A stretch of DNA of 64,000 bases from Chlorobium sp. GTDB lineage: Bacteria > Bacteroidota > Chlorobiia > Chlorobiales > Chlorobiaceae. The notes beneath the pieces were generated by a model. That model was not told the origin of the DNA, did not search any database, and saw nothing but the letters and a program-made list of their open reading frames with translations. Numbering within the stretch: the first letter of the stretch is position 1; every line of letters starts with the position of its first letter. The translations under genes were made by a program, and so were the position numbers. Below are positions 46,054 through 55,900 of the stretch, in pieces. Location: NCBI GenBank assembly GCA_028277225.1, contig JANQHB010000069.1, forward strand, positions 66,133 to 130,132, given 5' to 3'.

Positions 46054-47373
46054 TCACGGATTCGACAGCTCTCTTTTCAGCGCTTCCCGTTCAATCTCGA
46101 GTCTGCGTATCTCACGATTCACCCTGTCAAGTTCCTCGGGATCGCTGTCCATCTCGAGCCGGAGCCTCGATGACGCTTCATCGATAAGGTCGATAGCCTT
46201 GTCAGGCAGAAAACGTTCGGAAATGTATCGGTCGGACAGTTCAGCAGCGGCAATGATCGCTGAATCCATTATCCGGACGCCATGATGAATCTCGTACTTT
46301 TCCTTGAGGCCGCGCAAAATTGAAATGGTATCCTCGACACTTGGCTGATCGACCAGGACTGTCTGGAAACGACGTTCCAGCGCTGCATCCTTCTCGATAT
46401 GCTTCCTGTATTCATCGAGGGTTGTCGCACCGATGCAGCGGAGTTCCCCGCGTGCAAGGGCCGGTTTGAGAATATTGGCCGCATCAACAGCTCCTTCGGC
46501 GGAACCTGCGCCAACAAGAAGATGCATTTCATCGATAAAAAGAATGATCTCACCGTTGGCATCCTGAACCTCCTTGATGACCGCCTTGAGCCGGTCTTCA
46601 AATTCGCCGCGGAACTTCGCACCCGCAACAAGCTGGGCTATATCGAGCGCCGCTATCTGCTTGGTCCTGAGATTCTCCGGAACATCGCCTGCAACAATGC
46701 GTTGCGCAATCCCCTCAGCAATTGCCGTTTTGCCGACTCCGGGATCCCCGATAAGGACGGGATTGTTCTTTGTTCTCCTGCTGAGAATCTGCAGAACCCT
46801 CCTGATTTCCTCGTCACGGCCGATGACAGGATCGAGTTTCCCCTTTCGCACAAGATCGTTGAGGTTACGGGAATATTTTTTCAGGGAATTGTAGGTTTCT
46901 TCCGCTGTCTGGCTGGTCACGCGCTGAGAACCGCGAATACCTGCCATCACCTTGAATATTCCGTCACGGGTCAATCCCGCATCCTGCATAAGAGGTGAAA
47001 CTTTCACACCGGCCTCGCTCAGTGCAAGAAAAAGGTGTTCGGAGCTGATATAGTCGTCTTTGAGCTTTTCGGCCTCTTTAAGGGCAAGATCAAAAACCTT
47101 TCCCAGCTCCTGTGAAACATACTGGCCGCTTGCTGACGCGCCTGTAACCTTGGGAGTACGATCAAGTTCCCGGTCCAGAACAGCAAGCAGGTTACCGATA
47201 TTGACTTCGAGTTTATGCGCTATCTGGTAGCCGATATTCTCACTGTCGGTCAGCATGACAAAAAGCAGGTGAGACGGCTCGATCTGCTGATGCTGGCGGC
47301 TGCCTGCAAGCGTGGCCGCGGCCTGCAGGGATTCCTGGGCTTTGACGGTAAATTTATTTGGATCGAACTGCAT
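46054..47373 (-). CDS. clpB: Half-length ClpB-like chaperone (N domain and AAA-1)
   Basis: A 439-residue protein covering only the first half of ClpB: double Clp-N repeats (~1-150), then AAA-1 with Walker A GDPGVGKTAIAEGIA, Walker B LFIDEMHLL, and DKAIDLIDEASSRLRLE. The chain ends just into the middle coiled coil (EIRRLEIEREALKREL). The M-domain and AAA-2 are absent, and the next gene begins 115 bases on. From memory, Chlorobaculum tepidum has ClpB paralogues of about this length, so this is probably a real short form and not a pseudogene. A single AAA ring would not be expected to disaggregate like full ClpB. Confidence 0.85.
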   Translation of the reverse strand: MQFDPNKFTVKAQESLQAAATLAGSRQHQQIEPSHLLFVMLTDSENIGYQIAHKLEVNIGNLLAVLDRELDRTPKVTGASASGQYVSQELGKVFDLALKEAEKLKDDYISSEHLFLALSEAGVKVSPLMQDAGLTRDGIFKVMAGIRGSQRVTSQTAEETYNSLKKYSRNLNDLVRKGKLDPVIGRDEEIRRVLQILSRRTKNNPVLIGDPGVGKTAIAEGIAQRIVAGDVPENLRTKQIAALDIAQLVAGAKFRGEFEDRLKAVIKEVQDANGEIILFIDEMHLLVGAGSAEGAVDAANILKPALARGELRCIGATTLDEYRKHIEKDAALERRFQTVLVDQPSVEDTISILRGLKEKYEIHHGVRIMDSAIIAAAELSDRYISERFLPDKAIDLIDEASSRLRLEMDSDPEELDRVNREIRRLEIEREALKRELSNP

Positions 47374-47435
47374 AGTCTTTCAGGGTCTTATATGTATCTT
47401 TCCTATACCAAGCAAGGCTGAACAACATATTTTCG

Positions 47436-47598
47436 CCTAAACTGAGCGTTTCAACAAATTCTCAATAAGAGGGTAGCTATAAATAACAGTCTTTTATACT
47501 GTTCAACAGGTGTGATTAGTTGTAACCTATCAGGAGCAGAAAAAACCGATAAAGAACCGCATTTGTTGAAACCCTTCGGGATTGTCGATCAATTTAGG
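47436..47598. mobile_element. MITE-like element with terminal inverted repeats, copy 1
   Basis: The left end CCTAAACTGA (47436-47445) and GTTTCAACAAAT (47448-47459) reappear inverted at the right end: ATTTGTTGAAAC at 47561-47572 and TCAATTTAGG at 47589-47598. About 163 bases lie between clpB and the glutamate-synthase-like gene, without a frame. The left 24 bases occur again at 63905-63928. This is consistent with a miniature inverted-repeat element or eroded IS. Confidence 0.5.
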
Positions 47599-47606
47599 TT
47601 TCGCTT

Positions 47607-49247
47607 ATGTATAACAATGGTAAGACAAAAAAAGTTAAAGTTGCAAAATGGAGCGAGCTGGAAGAAAAAAAGCCCCGCTATGCCCTTGTTGCCGATGTCG
47701 ATCTGGTGATTATCCGTTACGGTAGAGACGTTTCGGTACTCTACGGCAGATGCCACCACAGGGGAGCGCTCATGGCAGACGGAACAGTCAGCGACAAAAA
47801 TCTCCTTTGCGGCGTTCACGGATGGGACTACCGTTATGATACCGGTGTAAGCGAATATAACAACGACGAATCGCTCAAAAAATTTTCCGCATGGATCGAC
47901 ATCAAAACCGATGCCGTCTATGTCGACGAAGATGAAGTTGCTCTCTGGGCACAGCAACACCCCCAGCCGTGGAAGAGAGAGGCCTACCAGGGACTGTATG
48001 CGGACAGCAGCGGCGCTCCTGAAGAACCTTTCAACAGTCACATTCATTCACTTGCAGCCGAGGATCCGGGATCGTTCGATCCCCATGGACCGGTTTCCGC
48101 AATGGGCATAGCACTGACCGAACTGCCGAAATGGGCGGACATCCAGATTCTGACCGCCCAGCTTTCGACCCCTCCCCTTTTCGATGACGCTTCGGTCGGA
48201 ACCAGTCTCGTCGTAGGATCCAACGCAGATAAACCTCTTGAACTTTCCATACCGCTCATCGTCAGCGACATGAGCTTCGGCGCACTTGGCAGAGAAACAA
48301 AAATAGCGCTCGCGAAGGGAGCCGAACGTGCCGGAACCGGCATCTGTTCCGGGGAAGGAGGTATGCTTGAAGCCGAGAGAAAAGAAAACTCAAGGTATTT
48401 CTATGAACTCGCTCCAGGAGAATTCGGCTGGGACATCGAGCAGGTCAAGCGCTGTCAGGCCTTTCATTTCAAGGCCGGACAGGCAGCAAAGACCGGTATT
48501 GGCGGTATGCTGCCTGCCGACAAGGTGAGTGACGAAATAGCCGCCGTAAGGGGCGTCGATCCCGGCACAGACGCAATCTCACCGTCCCGTTTTCGCAGGT
48601 TTACTACTCCGGAAGATTTTTCAGCTGTCGCAGACATGGTACGTAAAGCAACAGGAGGCATACCGATCGGATTCAAGCTCTCTGCACAGCATATTGAAAA
48701 AGACATTGACTTTGCCATCGAGACCGGAGTCGACTACATCATCCTCGACGGAAGGGGTGGAGGCACAGGCGCCACACCGAACCTTCTGAAAGAGAATATC
48801 TCCGTGCCGACCATACCCGCCCTGGCACGCGCACGACAGCATCTCGATAAACAGAACGCCCGCCACATAACCCTGATCATCACCGGCGGGTTGCGAACCG
48901 AATCGGACTTTGTCAAGGCGCTCGCGCTTGGCGCCGACGGGATCGCGGTTGCCAACGCAGCAATACAGGCTGCAGGCTGTTTAAGCATGAGAGCCTGCAA
49001 CAACAACCACTGCCCTGTCGGCATAGCGACACAGGACGAAACGCTCAGGAAACGTGTTGTGATCGAAAAAGCCGCCCGTCGGGTAGGCAACTTTCTGCTC
49101 AATGCCGTCAGTATGATGCAGGTGCTGGCTCGAGCATGCGGTTACGATCACCTGAATAAATTCAATCCTGACGACCTTGTGACCTGGCAGAAAGAAATGG
49201 CCTGGCTTGCTGGAATACGGTACGGGGGGACGTCGATGCTGAAATAA
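47607..49247 (+). CDS. Rieske-domain/FMN-binding glutamate synthase fusion
   Basis: A 546-residue protein. Residues ~1-115 form a Rieske [2Fe-2S] domain with GRCHHRGALMADG and LLCGVHGWDYRYDTG (C-x-H...C-x2-H). Residues ~150-546 are the FMN-binding glutamate synthase domain: LIVSDMSFGALGRETKIALAKGA, GTGICSGEGGMLEAERKENSRYFY, LDGRGGGTGATPNLLKENISVPT and the Cys cluster SMRACNNNHCPVGIATQD. There is no glutaminase part, so it is not classical GOGAT; it may be a ferredoxin-linked oxidoreductase. It begins eight bases after the MITE-like element. Confidence 0.88.
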   Translation: MYNNGKTKKVKVAKWSELEEKKPRYALVADVDLVIIRYGRDVSVLYGRCHHRGALMADGTVSDKNLLCGVHGWDYRYDTGVSEYNNDESLKKFSAWIDIKTDAVYVDEDEVALWAQQHPQPWKREAYQGLYADSSGAPEEPFNSHIHSLAAEDPGSFDPHGPVSAMGIALTELPKWADIQILTAQLSTPPLFDDASVGTSLVVGSNADKPLELSIPLIVSDMSFGALGRETKIALAKGAERAGTGICSGEGGMLEAERKENSRYFYELAPGEFGWDIEQVKRCQAFHFKAGQAAKTGIGGMLPADKVSDEIAAVRGVDPGTDAISPSRFRRFTTPEDFSAVADMVRKATGGIPIGFKLSAQHIEKDIDFAIETGVDYIILDGRGGGTGATPNLLKENISVPTIPALARARQHLDKQNARHITLIITGGLRTESDFVKALALGADGIAVANAAIQAAGCLSMRACNNNHCPVGIATQDETLRKRVVIEKAARRVGNFLLNAVSMMQVLARACGYDHLNKFNPDDLVTWQKEMAWLAGIRYGGTSMLK

Positions 49248-49256
49248 ACGGCAAAA

Positions 49257-49562
49257 TCAGACGTTCTGATCCCGACCGGCTTCATCAGCCTTGTTTTTGA
49301 CTCCATTGGCAAGCGCACTGACTACAGCAGAGATAATCTGGCCGCTGGTACTGAGCAGTTTGCCGGTTTCAGACTGGAGTTTCCGCTGAATGGCAATCTG
49401 GTGCTTGAAGTACTGAACACTATGTTCGTCGTAATCTTTTCCGCTGACATACTCGTCAATCAACTGCTCGAAATCAGGATTGTTGACCAGCCTCAAAGCG
49501 AGTTTTGCTTTTTCGAGGGGTTCCAGCACTTTTTTGCTTTTCAACTCTTGCTCCATAAACAA
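49257..49562 (-). CDS. Small conserved-looking hypothetical protein
   Basis: A 101-residue helical protein, acidic in the middle (LIDEYVSGKDYDEHSVQYFK) with a Ser/Ala-rich C-terminal part (LLSTSGQIISAVVSALANG). No family is recognised. It converges on the glutamate-synthase-like gene with a 9-base gap. The third residue, also Met, may be the true start. Confidence 0.5.
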   Translation of the reverse strand: MFMEQELKSKKVLEPLEKAKLALRLVNNPDFEQLIDEYVSGKDYDEHSVQYFKHQIAIQRKLQSETGKLLSTSGQIISAVVSALANGVKNKADEAGRDQNV

Positions 49563-49694
49563 CTGTATCTATGATCTGTTTAGTAAGTGAGTGGACGTGA
49601 ACCTGATCAATGTAAGAATCTTCGGTAAATAATCCATCTCTCCCGCCATCCCGAACACATGTATGCACTTTCATCGACAATCCGGAAGGCACAC

Positions 49695-50726
49695 TCATGT
49701 TTTCATTCCCGATTTGCTTCTTTCAGCAATCCACGCCCCGAGAAACAGAAAAATCGATAACAAAACGGCATAGTGGTAGATATCTTCCCTGTATCGGGGT
49801 TCCCTTACCCATATATTCTCTGTCTCAAGTGTTTCGAGCAGATCGAGCACCTCGTCCGAAACACGCTCTTCCTCATAACTGTGGAAAAAAACACCTCCCG
49901 CGTCGCGTGCCAGTGTTCCGAGACGCTCCGGACTGAAGACCGTCAACACCTTTTTACCCTCGTTATCAGTCATGACCGAATCCATATCCCCTGCATCTCC
50001 CAGAGGAATAACAGACGGCTCAGGAGAACCGACACCGATAACGATCAGCATTGTTTCATCTTCTTTCATACGCCTCGCTTCTCCCGAAAGCGACCTGCCA
50101 TGAGTTTCCCCGTCGGTTGCAAGCACAACAAGACGGATGCCGGGAAATGATCCTGCTCCCGAACCGGCAGTCAGTAAACGGTTTGCCATGTCAAGCGCCT
50201 TCTTAGCATCCGTTCCCTGCGCCTCTGCAAGATCCCAGGAAGAACTTCTCAGCATTGTTGCAACGGCCTGTGAATCGGTCGTGAGAGGACAGAGTACCGC
50301 TGCAGAACCCGCAAAAACCACAAGCCCTTTCCGACCGCGTTTATGCTGCCTGTTGATGCGCATGAGTTCATCTCTGGCCCTGTAGAGCCTGTCAGGACTG
50401 ACATCGCGGGCACGCATGCTGTTGGAAACATCGAGAACGAAAACCATATCGAGCGATTCACGTCTGACAAGCTTCTCCCCGGAACAGAGAAGCGGTCCGC
50501 ATGATGCAACGACGAGGAAAGCAAACGAAAAAAGCTGCATCAGAAGAACGATGGCTTCCCTTGAATATGTCCATCTGCCCAGCAATGCTTCGGCAAGCTC
50601 ATCGTCGGCAAGCTTTTTTCTTGCCCGATGCTTCCGCCGTATCCCATAGGCAAGAGTAGCTCCCACAGGCAGAACAAGCCATAAAAGCACAAGGCGTTCA
50701 GGGTATGCAAAGCAAAAAATATCCAT
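49695..50726 (-). CDS. BatB-like VWA-domain membrane protein
   Basis: About 343 residues when started at 50726. Two N-terminal membrane segments (~11-27 and 57-75) are followed by a von Willebrand A domain with a MIDAS-type DVSNSMRARD and VLATDGETHG, and a C-terminal membrane segment (~320-338). This is the Bat/Aerotolerance BatB layout. Bat proteins are linked to stress and aerotolerance in several phyla. It follows batA with a 295-base gap that contains a repetitive sequence. Confidence 0.8.
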   Translation of the reverse strand: MDIFCFAYPERLVLLWLVLPVGATLAYGIRRKHRARKKLADDELAEALLGRWTYSREAIVLLMQLFSFAFLVVASCGPLLCSGEKLVRRESLDMVFVLDVSNSMRARDVSPDRLYRARDELMRINRQHKRGRKGLVVFAGSAAVLCPLTTDSQAVATMLRSSSWDLAEAQGTDAKKALDMANRLLTAGSGAGSFPGIRLVVLATDGETHGRSLSGEARRMKEDETMLIVIGVGSPEPSVIPLGDAGDMDSVMTDNEGKKVLTVFSPERLGTLARDAGGVFFHSYEEERVSDEVLDLLETLETENIWVREPRYREDIYHYAVLLSIFLFLGAWIAERSKSGMKT

Positions 50727-50934
50727 GAGGACTATAGGGCAAAAGTCAAAATTCAAAAGGCAAAAACGGCTGGACAGCCAGATAGCTCGACAGTATAAAT
50801 CTTTTTAAAAAAGCTCTTTAACCACTACCTACTACCCTCTTTCCAAAATCCGTTCGTCACTTGTATAAAAACGACCTCCTGACGGGCGAATGATTATTCG
50901 CCCCTACAACGAGCCGCCTACTCCACCTCACATA

Positions 50935-51016
50935 CACCATCTTCACTCAGCACTCAGAACTTCTAATACCCACTACCTACTGAGGACTGCCCACTGCATA
51001 CTGCCTACTGTTAACT
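50935..51016. repeat. Degenerate CACTACCTACTG-type short tandem repeat
   Basis: The gap between batB and batA contains repeated variants of CACTACCTACT, CACTGCATACTG and CTGCCTACTG. It has no frame of interest on this strand and looks like a degenerate microsatellite. Confidence 0.55.
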
Positions 51017-51021
51017 CCACC

Positions 51022-52020
51022 CTACGGTATTCTCAGCATTCTCGTATTTCCCGCCGCGAGCCCGGTTGCGAGAAAGAACGCCGCAAGCAAAAGAAGCAAG
51101 GGGTACAGTTCCCGATGCTCGATTCTCACAGGACCATCCAGGCGTGTTCGCTCAAGTGCCTCTATTTCGGTGAACGTCTCAAGAAGAGCATCGCTGTCCG
51201 CTGCGGCAAAAAACCTGCCTCCGGCTCTGTCGGCTATTCTTTCAAGCAGCTCTTTTCCGCTTTCCGGCGACAGACCTGAACCCTCTTCCGGCATTTTGGG
51301 ATCCCCTTCCGTGCCCATACCGACGACATAAATCAGCACACCCCTGTCCGCCGCTATCCCTGCTGCCGTCAGCGGCCCGACCTCACCGCTGTTGTTCACT
51401 CCGTCGGTCAGGAGCACCATGACCTTTTCACCTGACACCGAGGACTGCAGACGGTTTGTCGCCACAAGAATCGCTGAACCGATCGCTGTTCCGTCATCAC
51501 TGATCATATCAGTCGAAACCTCCCTCAGAAGCATGACAAGCACGTCATGATCGTTGGTCAACGGACACTGCGTAAAACTTTTCCCTCTGAACAGAACAAG
51601 CCCTATCCTGTCCCGAGGATGCTCTCTTATGAAATGCAAGGCGACACTCCTTGCCGCATCGAGACGCGGCGCCCCGTTGAAATCATCTTCACGCATGGAA
51701 TCGGAAATATCGAGCACAAGCATGATATCGATCCCCTTTACCGACATCACAGCGCTCTTTAGAGACACGCGGGGACGAGCAACTGCAAGAACAGCAAAAA
51801 CAACCGCTGCAAGCATAAGCAGTCGAGGCACCTTCATCCATTTCCCGGCGGCAAGACCCTCGGCCTTGAGGCTGCCGACTCCGGGGAACACCATTCTTTT
51901 CCGGCCTTTTTCCAGTCGCCGCTCGAGCCACAGGAAAACCGGCAGCAACAGCAGCAGAGTAAACCACCAGGGCTGGGCAAGCTCAAATCCAGTCGAATCG
52001 GTAAACAGACCAGGCATCAT
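51022..52020 (-). CDS. BatA-like VWA-domain membrane protein
   Basis: A 332-residue protein. The first ~35 residues are hydrophobic (FTLLLLLPVFLWL), followed by RRLEKGRKRMVFPGV and a second membrane segment (~66-82), a VWA domain with MIDAS DISDSMREDD and VLLTDGVNNSGE, and a C-terminal segment (~308-325). It pairs with the BatB-like gene. The first ~45 residues and the upstream leader are duplicated at 61965-62138 (stop there after 49 residues). Confidence 0.85.
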   Translation of the reverse strand: MMPGLFTDSTGFELAQPWWFTLLLLLPVFLWLERRLEKGRKRMVFPGVGSLKAEGLAAGKWMKVPRLLMLAAVVFAVLAVARPRVSLKSAVMSVKGIDIMLVLDISDSMREDDFNGAPRLDAARSVALHFIREHPRDRIGLVLFRGKSFTQCPLTNDHDVLVMLLREVSTDMISDDGTAIGSAILVATNRLQSSVSGEKVMVLLTDGVNNSGEVGPLTAAGIAADRGVLIYVVGMGTEGDPKMPEEGSGLSPESGKELLERIADRAGGRFFAAADSDALLETFTEIEALERTRLDGPVRIEHRELYPLLLLLAAFFLATGLAAGNTRMLRIP

Positions 52021-52044
52021 TCATCCCGTTTTGAGGAAAGATGC
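51884..52044. repeat. 161-bp direct repeat, copy A (batA 5' end)
   Basis: Aligns without gaps to 61978-62138 with about 8 mismatches (~95%), same orientation. It covers the batA start and first ~45 codons. The two copies bracket the whole restriction-modification island. Confidence 0.92.
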
Positions 52045-52070
52045 GAAAAAGAGCGGGAAGTTTTGTGAAC

Positions 52071-52135
52071 GTGAAAATCATCCAAGGGTTACAGACAACC
52101 ATCACCATACCGAACCCCTGTGCGTTATGGGTGCC
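52071..52135. repeat. Shorter repeat next to copy A
   Basis: Contains TGAAAATCATC and CCTGTGCGTTATGGGTGCC, which reappear with changes at 62366-62429. The spacing from the 161-bp repeat is 26 bases here but 227 bases at the other copy. Confidence 0.6.
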
Positions 52136-52247
52136 GAATCCGCATGCATAACCGACCTTCATGAGGGGCAACGATGCGCAGAACCTGAACGACGTATACG
52201 ATCCGCGAACATTCGTCTCGTCCGGTTCTCCTTCGTTTTATCATCAG

Positions 52248-52955
52248 TCAGACCATACTGAGTTCAAGCTTGTGCTTGACCTTTTCCCAGCCGGGGATGA
52301 TGGATTCGAGCAAAGAATAGAACTCAGGGCTGTGATCCCTGTATATAAGATGACATAACTCATGGGTCACAACATAGTCAATGCATTCCCTTGGTGCCCG
52401 GATCAAATCTCTGTTGAGTGTAATCGTGCCTTTGTCTGAAAGGCTTCCCCAGCGCTTTTGCATTCGCCGGATCGATACATGAGGCCTCGCCACAGCATAA
52501 CCCTTCAGCTTCACCCAACATCGGTCAATGCTTTTGCTGAATTGCTCTCCGGCCTTTTCCAGATACCACGCATCGAGAAGCTCTCTCACCATATCAGGAT
52601 TCGCAGCATCCCGGGCGGTCACATAAAAGCAGCCACGAGTCAGCCGGACACTGTTTTCCGGATCATGTATGAGTTTCAATCGGTATTGCCGACCAAGATA
52701 CAGATGGGTTTCGCCTGAAACATAACAACGTACTGGCGTTTTCGGGTTAAACTGCCCGAAATAATTCATCTGCCTGACAATCCATCGTGCTCTCTTCGCC
52801 AATTTCTTTTCAATCAATTCTTTACTGGCATCGACCGGGGCTTTGACAACAACGGAACTGTCAGGACATACTGCAATTTCCATGGTTTTTCTGTCACAAT
52901 GCAACAGGGTGTAATTGATTGTCCTGCCACCCCAGACCAGTTGATAACCATTCAT
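52248..52955 (-). CDS. YgjP/DUF45-type metallopeptidase-like protein
   Basis: About 235 residues with the zincin motif THELCHLIYRDHSPEF (H-E-x2-H...) and the upstream RWGSLSDKGTITLNRDLIRAP block of the YgjP/SprT-like M48 group. The start at 52955 is set by a GAGAGGAT upstream; the longer frame begins with TTG. Such genes are often the last gene of type I restriction operons. Here it follows hsdR by 20 bases. Its role is unknown. Confidence 0.85.
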   Translation of the reverse strand: MNGYQLVWGGRTINYTLLHCDRKTMEIAVCPDSSVVVKAPVDASKELIEKKLAKRARWIVRQMNYFGQFNPKTPVRCYVSGETHLYLGRQYRLKLIHDPENSVRLTRGCFYVTARDAANPDMVRELLDAWYLEKAGEQFSKSIDRCWVKLKGYAVARPHVSIRRMQKRWGSLSDKGTITLNRDLIRAPRECIDYVVTHELCHLIYRDHSPEFYSLLESIIPGWEKVKHKLELSMV

Positions 52956-52975
52956 CACAGTCAATATCCTCTCTT

Positions 52976-55900
52976 TTACCTCTTACTTCTATGCTCGGCA
53001 ACCTGCATGACTTTATCGATGATCCTGTCCATATCTTCGATTGACAATGCGATGCCCTTCCTTGTTTTCAACTCGTCATAGAGGTAATCATCGATCTCGT
53101 TAACGGCAAGATTTTTTGCATCATCATCATCCCAGAAATGAACCTTGTTATGCTTTTCCAGAATACCGCAGACCGCAACGGCCGTATCGGCTGAAACAGC
53201 CTCGATGAACGTCTCTTCAGGATTATGTGTTGCGAGAAATGGCTTCAGCACTCCGAAATAGGCCATAGCGTCTTCATTCCCGACAAGAGTATCGGGAACA
53301 TCATCATGCACCCTGCCAACAACGTTATTCCTGATATCGACGACTTTCTGCAGATACTCCAGATCCGATATTCGTTGAGCCCTGTAATCATCGATAGCCT
53401 GCTGAATCAGTCGGGAAAATCTCTCGTAAAACGCCGGGTCTTCATCCATTCGTTCAGTTATCGCCTTTCTCGTAGCATGGGCAATCGTATCAGCACGTGA
53501 AGCCGTTGTTTTGTCTTTCTGATAGACTCCCTGCTCCTCTTTGACCTGATTGAACATGTGGTCATCGAAAATGTTCACCGGCTCATTGAGCTGGATCACC
53601 TCGTCAGCCTGAATATGGGTATCCAGAAGCTTCCTGATTTTCGGCTCGTAAACCCTGTAATCAATAGACTCTGCATAGCGCAGCTGGACGGAAGCCTTTA
53701 AAGACTGGAATTTCCTGAGATCAGACTTGTACCTTGATAAGGTTTTATCATCTGTCTCTGTAAGAAATTTTTCAGAGGAGAGAGCAATGGCAAGAGTTTT
53801 TGAAAAGTCGGCAAGACGGCGGTAAAACTCCTCCCTCGTTTCATCGTCAGCAAGCAAAAGCTCATAAGTCTCCTCGTCGTATGAGTGCTTTACCGTCTTG
53901 AAAAGATCCCAAAGACCGGAATACAGTCCCGGCAACGTTTCAATCTCGCTGTTGATTGAAGTGAGTGTCCCCGCAAGATCGGCCTCATCGAATCCCTCAA
54001 ATGCACTATACATCGTGAGAGCTTTGTCCAGTTCCCCAAGCACATTGGCATAATCGACGATAAAACCGAACTCTTTTCCCTCGAAAATCCGGTTGACCCG
54101 AGCAATTGCCTGAAGTAACGTATGCTCCTTGAGAACCCGGCACAAATACAGAACGGCATTGCGCGGCGCATCGAAACCGGTCAGAAGCTTATCGACCACA
54201 ATCAGAATTTCCGGATCGCCGCCATGCTTGAACTGATTGATCAGCTGCTTGGTATACTCGTCCTCGCCTCCATATCGCTTCATCATCTTCTGCCAGAATT
54301 TCACTACCTCGTCGGTCGGCTCATCATCGGCTTCCTCATAACCCTCGCGCATATCCGGAGGCGAAATAACCACTTCGGAACTGACTACCCCGATTTCGTT
54401 CAGAAAGGCCTGATACTTCAGTGCAGAAACCTTGTTAGGGGCGACAAGCTGAGCCTTGAAGCCCGTCCCCTGCCAGTTAGCCCGAAAATGCTCGCTTATA
54501 TCGAACGCCCTCATGTAAATGACCTGATTCGCTTTGTTCAGCATTTCAGCACGGGCGTACTTGCGTTTCAGGTCTACCTGCTGATCTCTGGTCAACCCCT
54601 GGGTATGACGCTCGAACCAGAGATCGACAGCCGCTTTATTCTGGGTCATCTCCACATGGCGCCCTTCATAAAGCAGCGGAACGACAGCCCCGTCTTCTAC
54701 CGCCTGCGAAATGGAGTAATGAGGCTCTACAAGTTTTCCGAAGCGGGTGAAGTTGTTCTTTTCTTTTTTCAGCAGCGGGGTTCCAGTGAACCCGAGATAG
54801 CAGGCATTGGGGAACATCTGTCGCATCCTGCCGGCAAACGACCCGAACTGGGTTCGATGGCTCTCGTCAACCAGAATGAAAATATCGGGAGAGTCGTCAC
54901 GGTACTTGTTGATTGTATACGCCTTGTCAAATTTGTGAATAAGCGTTGTGACAATACCGGACTTCTTATCGGATACCAGTTCCAGCAAATTCCTGCCCGA
55001 TGTTGCACGGTTAGCCTCAAGACCACATGCAGCGAAGGTATTGCCAAGCTGTCGATCGAGGTCGTCCCGGTCGGTCACCAGAACGATACGGGGATTCTGT
55101 ATGTCCGGATCAAGAGCAAGATTGCGTGCCAGCATCACCATGCTCAGGGATTTTCCCGATCCCTGGGTATGCCAGATAACCCCGCCCCTGCGGGCACCTG
55201 CGTCATCGCTTTGCTTTACCCGGCGCAGTGTTGACTTGACAACGAAATACTGTTGATACCGGGCGATTTTCCTGAAACCGCCATCAAAAACGCTGAACTT
55301 CCAAGCCAGTTCCAGCAACCTTTCCGGACGACAGAGATTATACAAAGCCTCATCCTGGTGTGTTATGTGCTGCGTCTGGATTGCTGGCAATGCACAATGA
55401 AACGTCTGTGAGATTTTATCAAGAAGCATATCCGTTATCGGCTGCTGTTTTAATCCTGCCAATTTCTTGTTTGCTTCACCTGCCTGCCCGGTGTCGATCT
55501 CTTTCCACGTGCTCCAGAATTTGGCCGCTGTACCTGTGGTGGCGTACATCGCCTTGTTCTTGTTCACCGCAAGAAGCATCTGCGTATAAACGAATAGCTT
55601 TGGTATGTACTCGTCGTTCTGGTTCCTGATGGACTGGGAAACTGCCTGATCAACTGCAGTTTGCGGTGACTTGCACTCGATGACGCAAAACGGAATACCG
55701 TTGACAAAAAGAACAATGTCCGGCCTTGTGGTCTCCGTGCTTCGAGAACGCTCGACACTGTATTCAGCTGTTATATGAAACTTGTTCCTCTCCGGATTGC
55801 GCCAGTCGATATAGTTCAGATTGAAGCTTTTGGAGTCCCCCTCGATAGTCTGTTCCATGGCCGTACCGAGGGTAATGAGATCGTAGACCGCTTCGTTGGT

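Noticed and set aside
46054..47373. clpB as a pseudogene
   Set aside because: N domain and AAA-1 are intact and the end is clean; similar half-length forms appear to exist in this phylum.
54122..55234. 370-residue plus-strand frame
   Set aside because: Antisense to hsdR.
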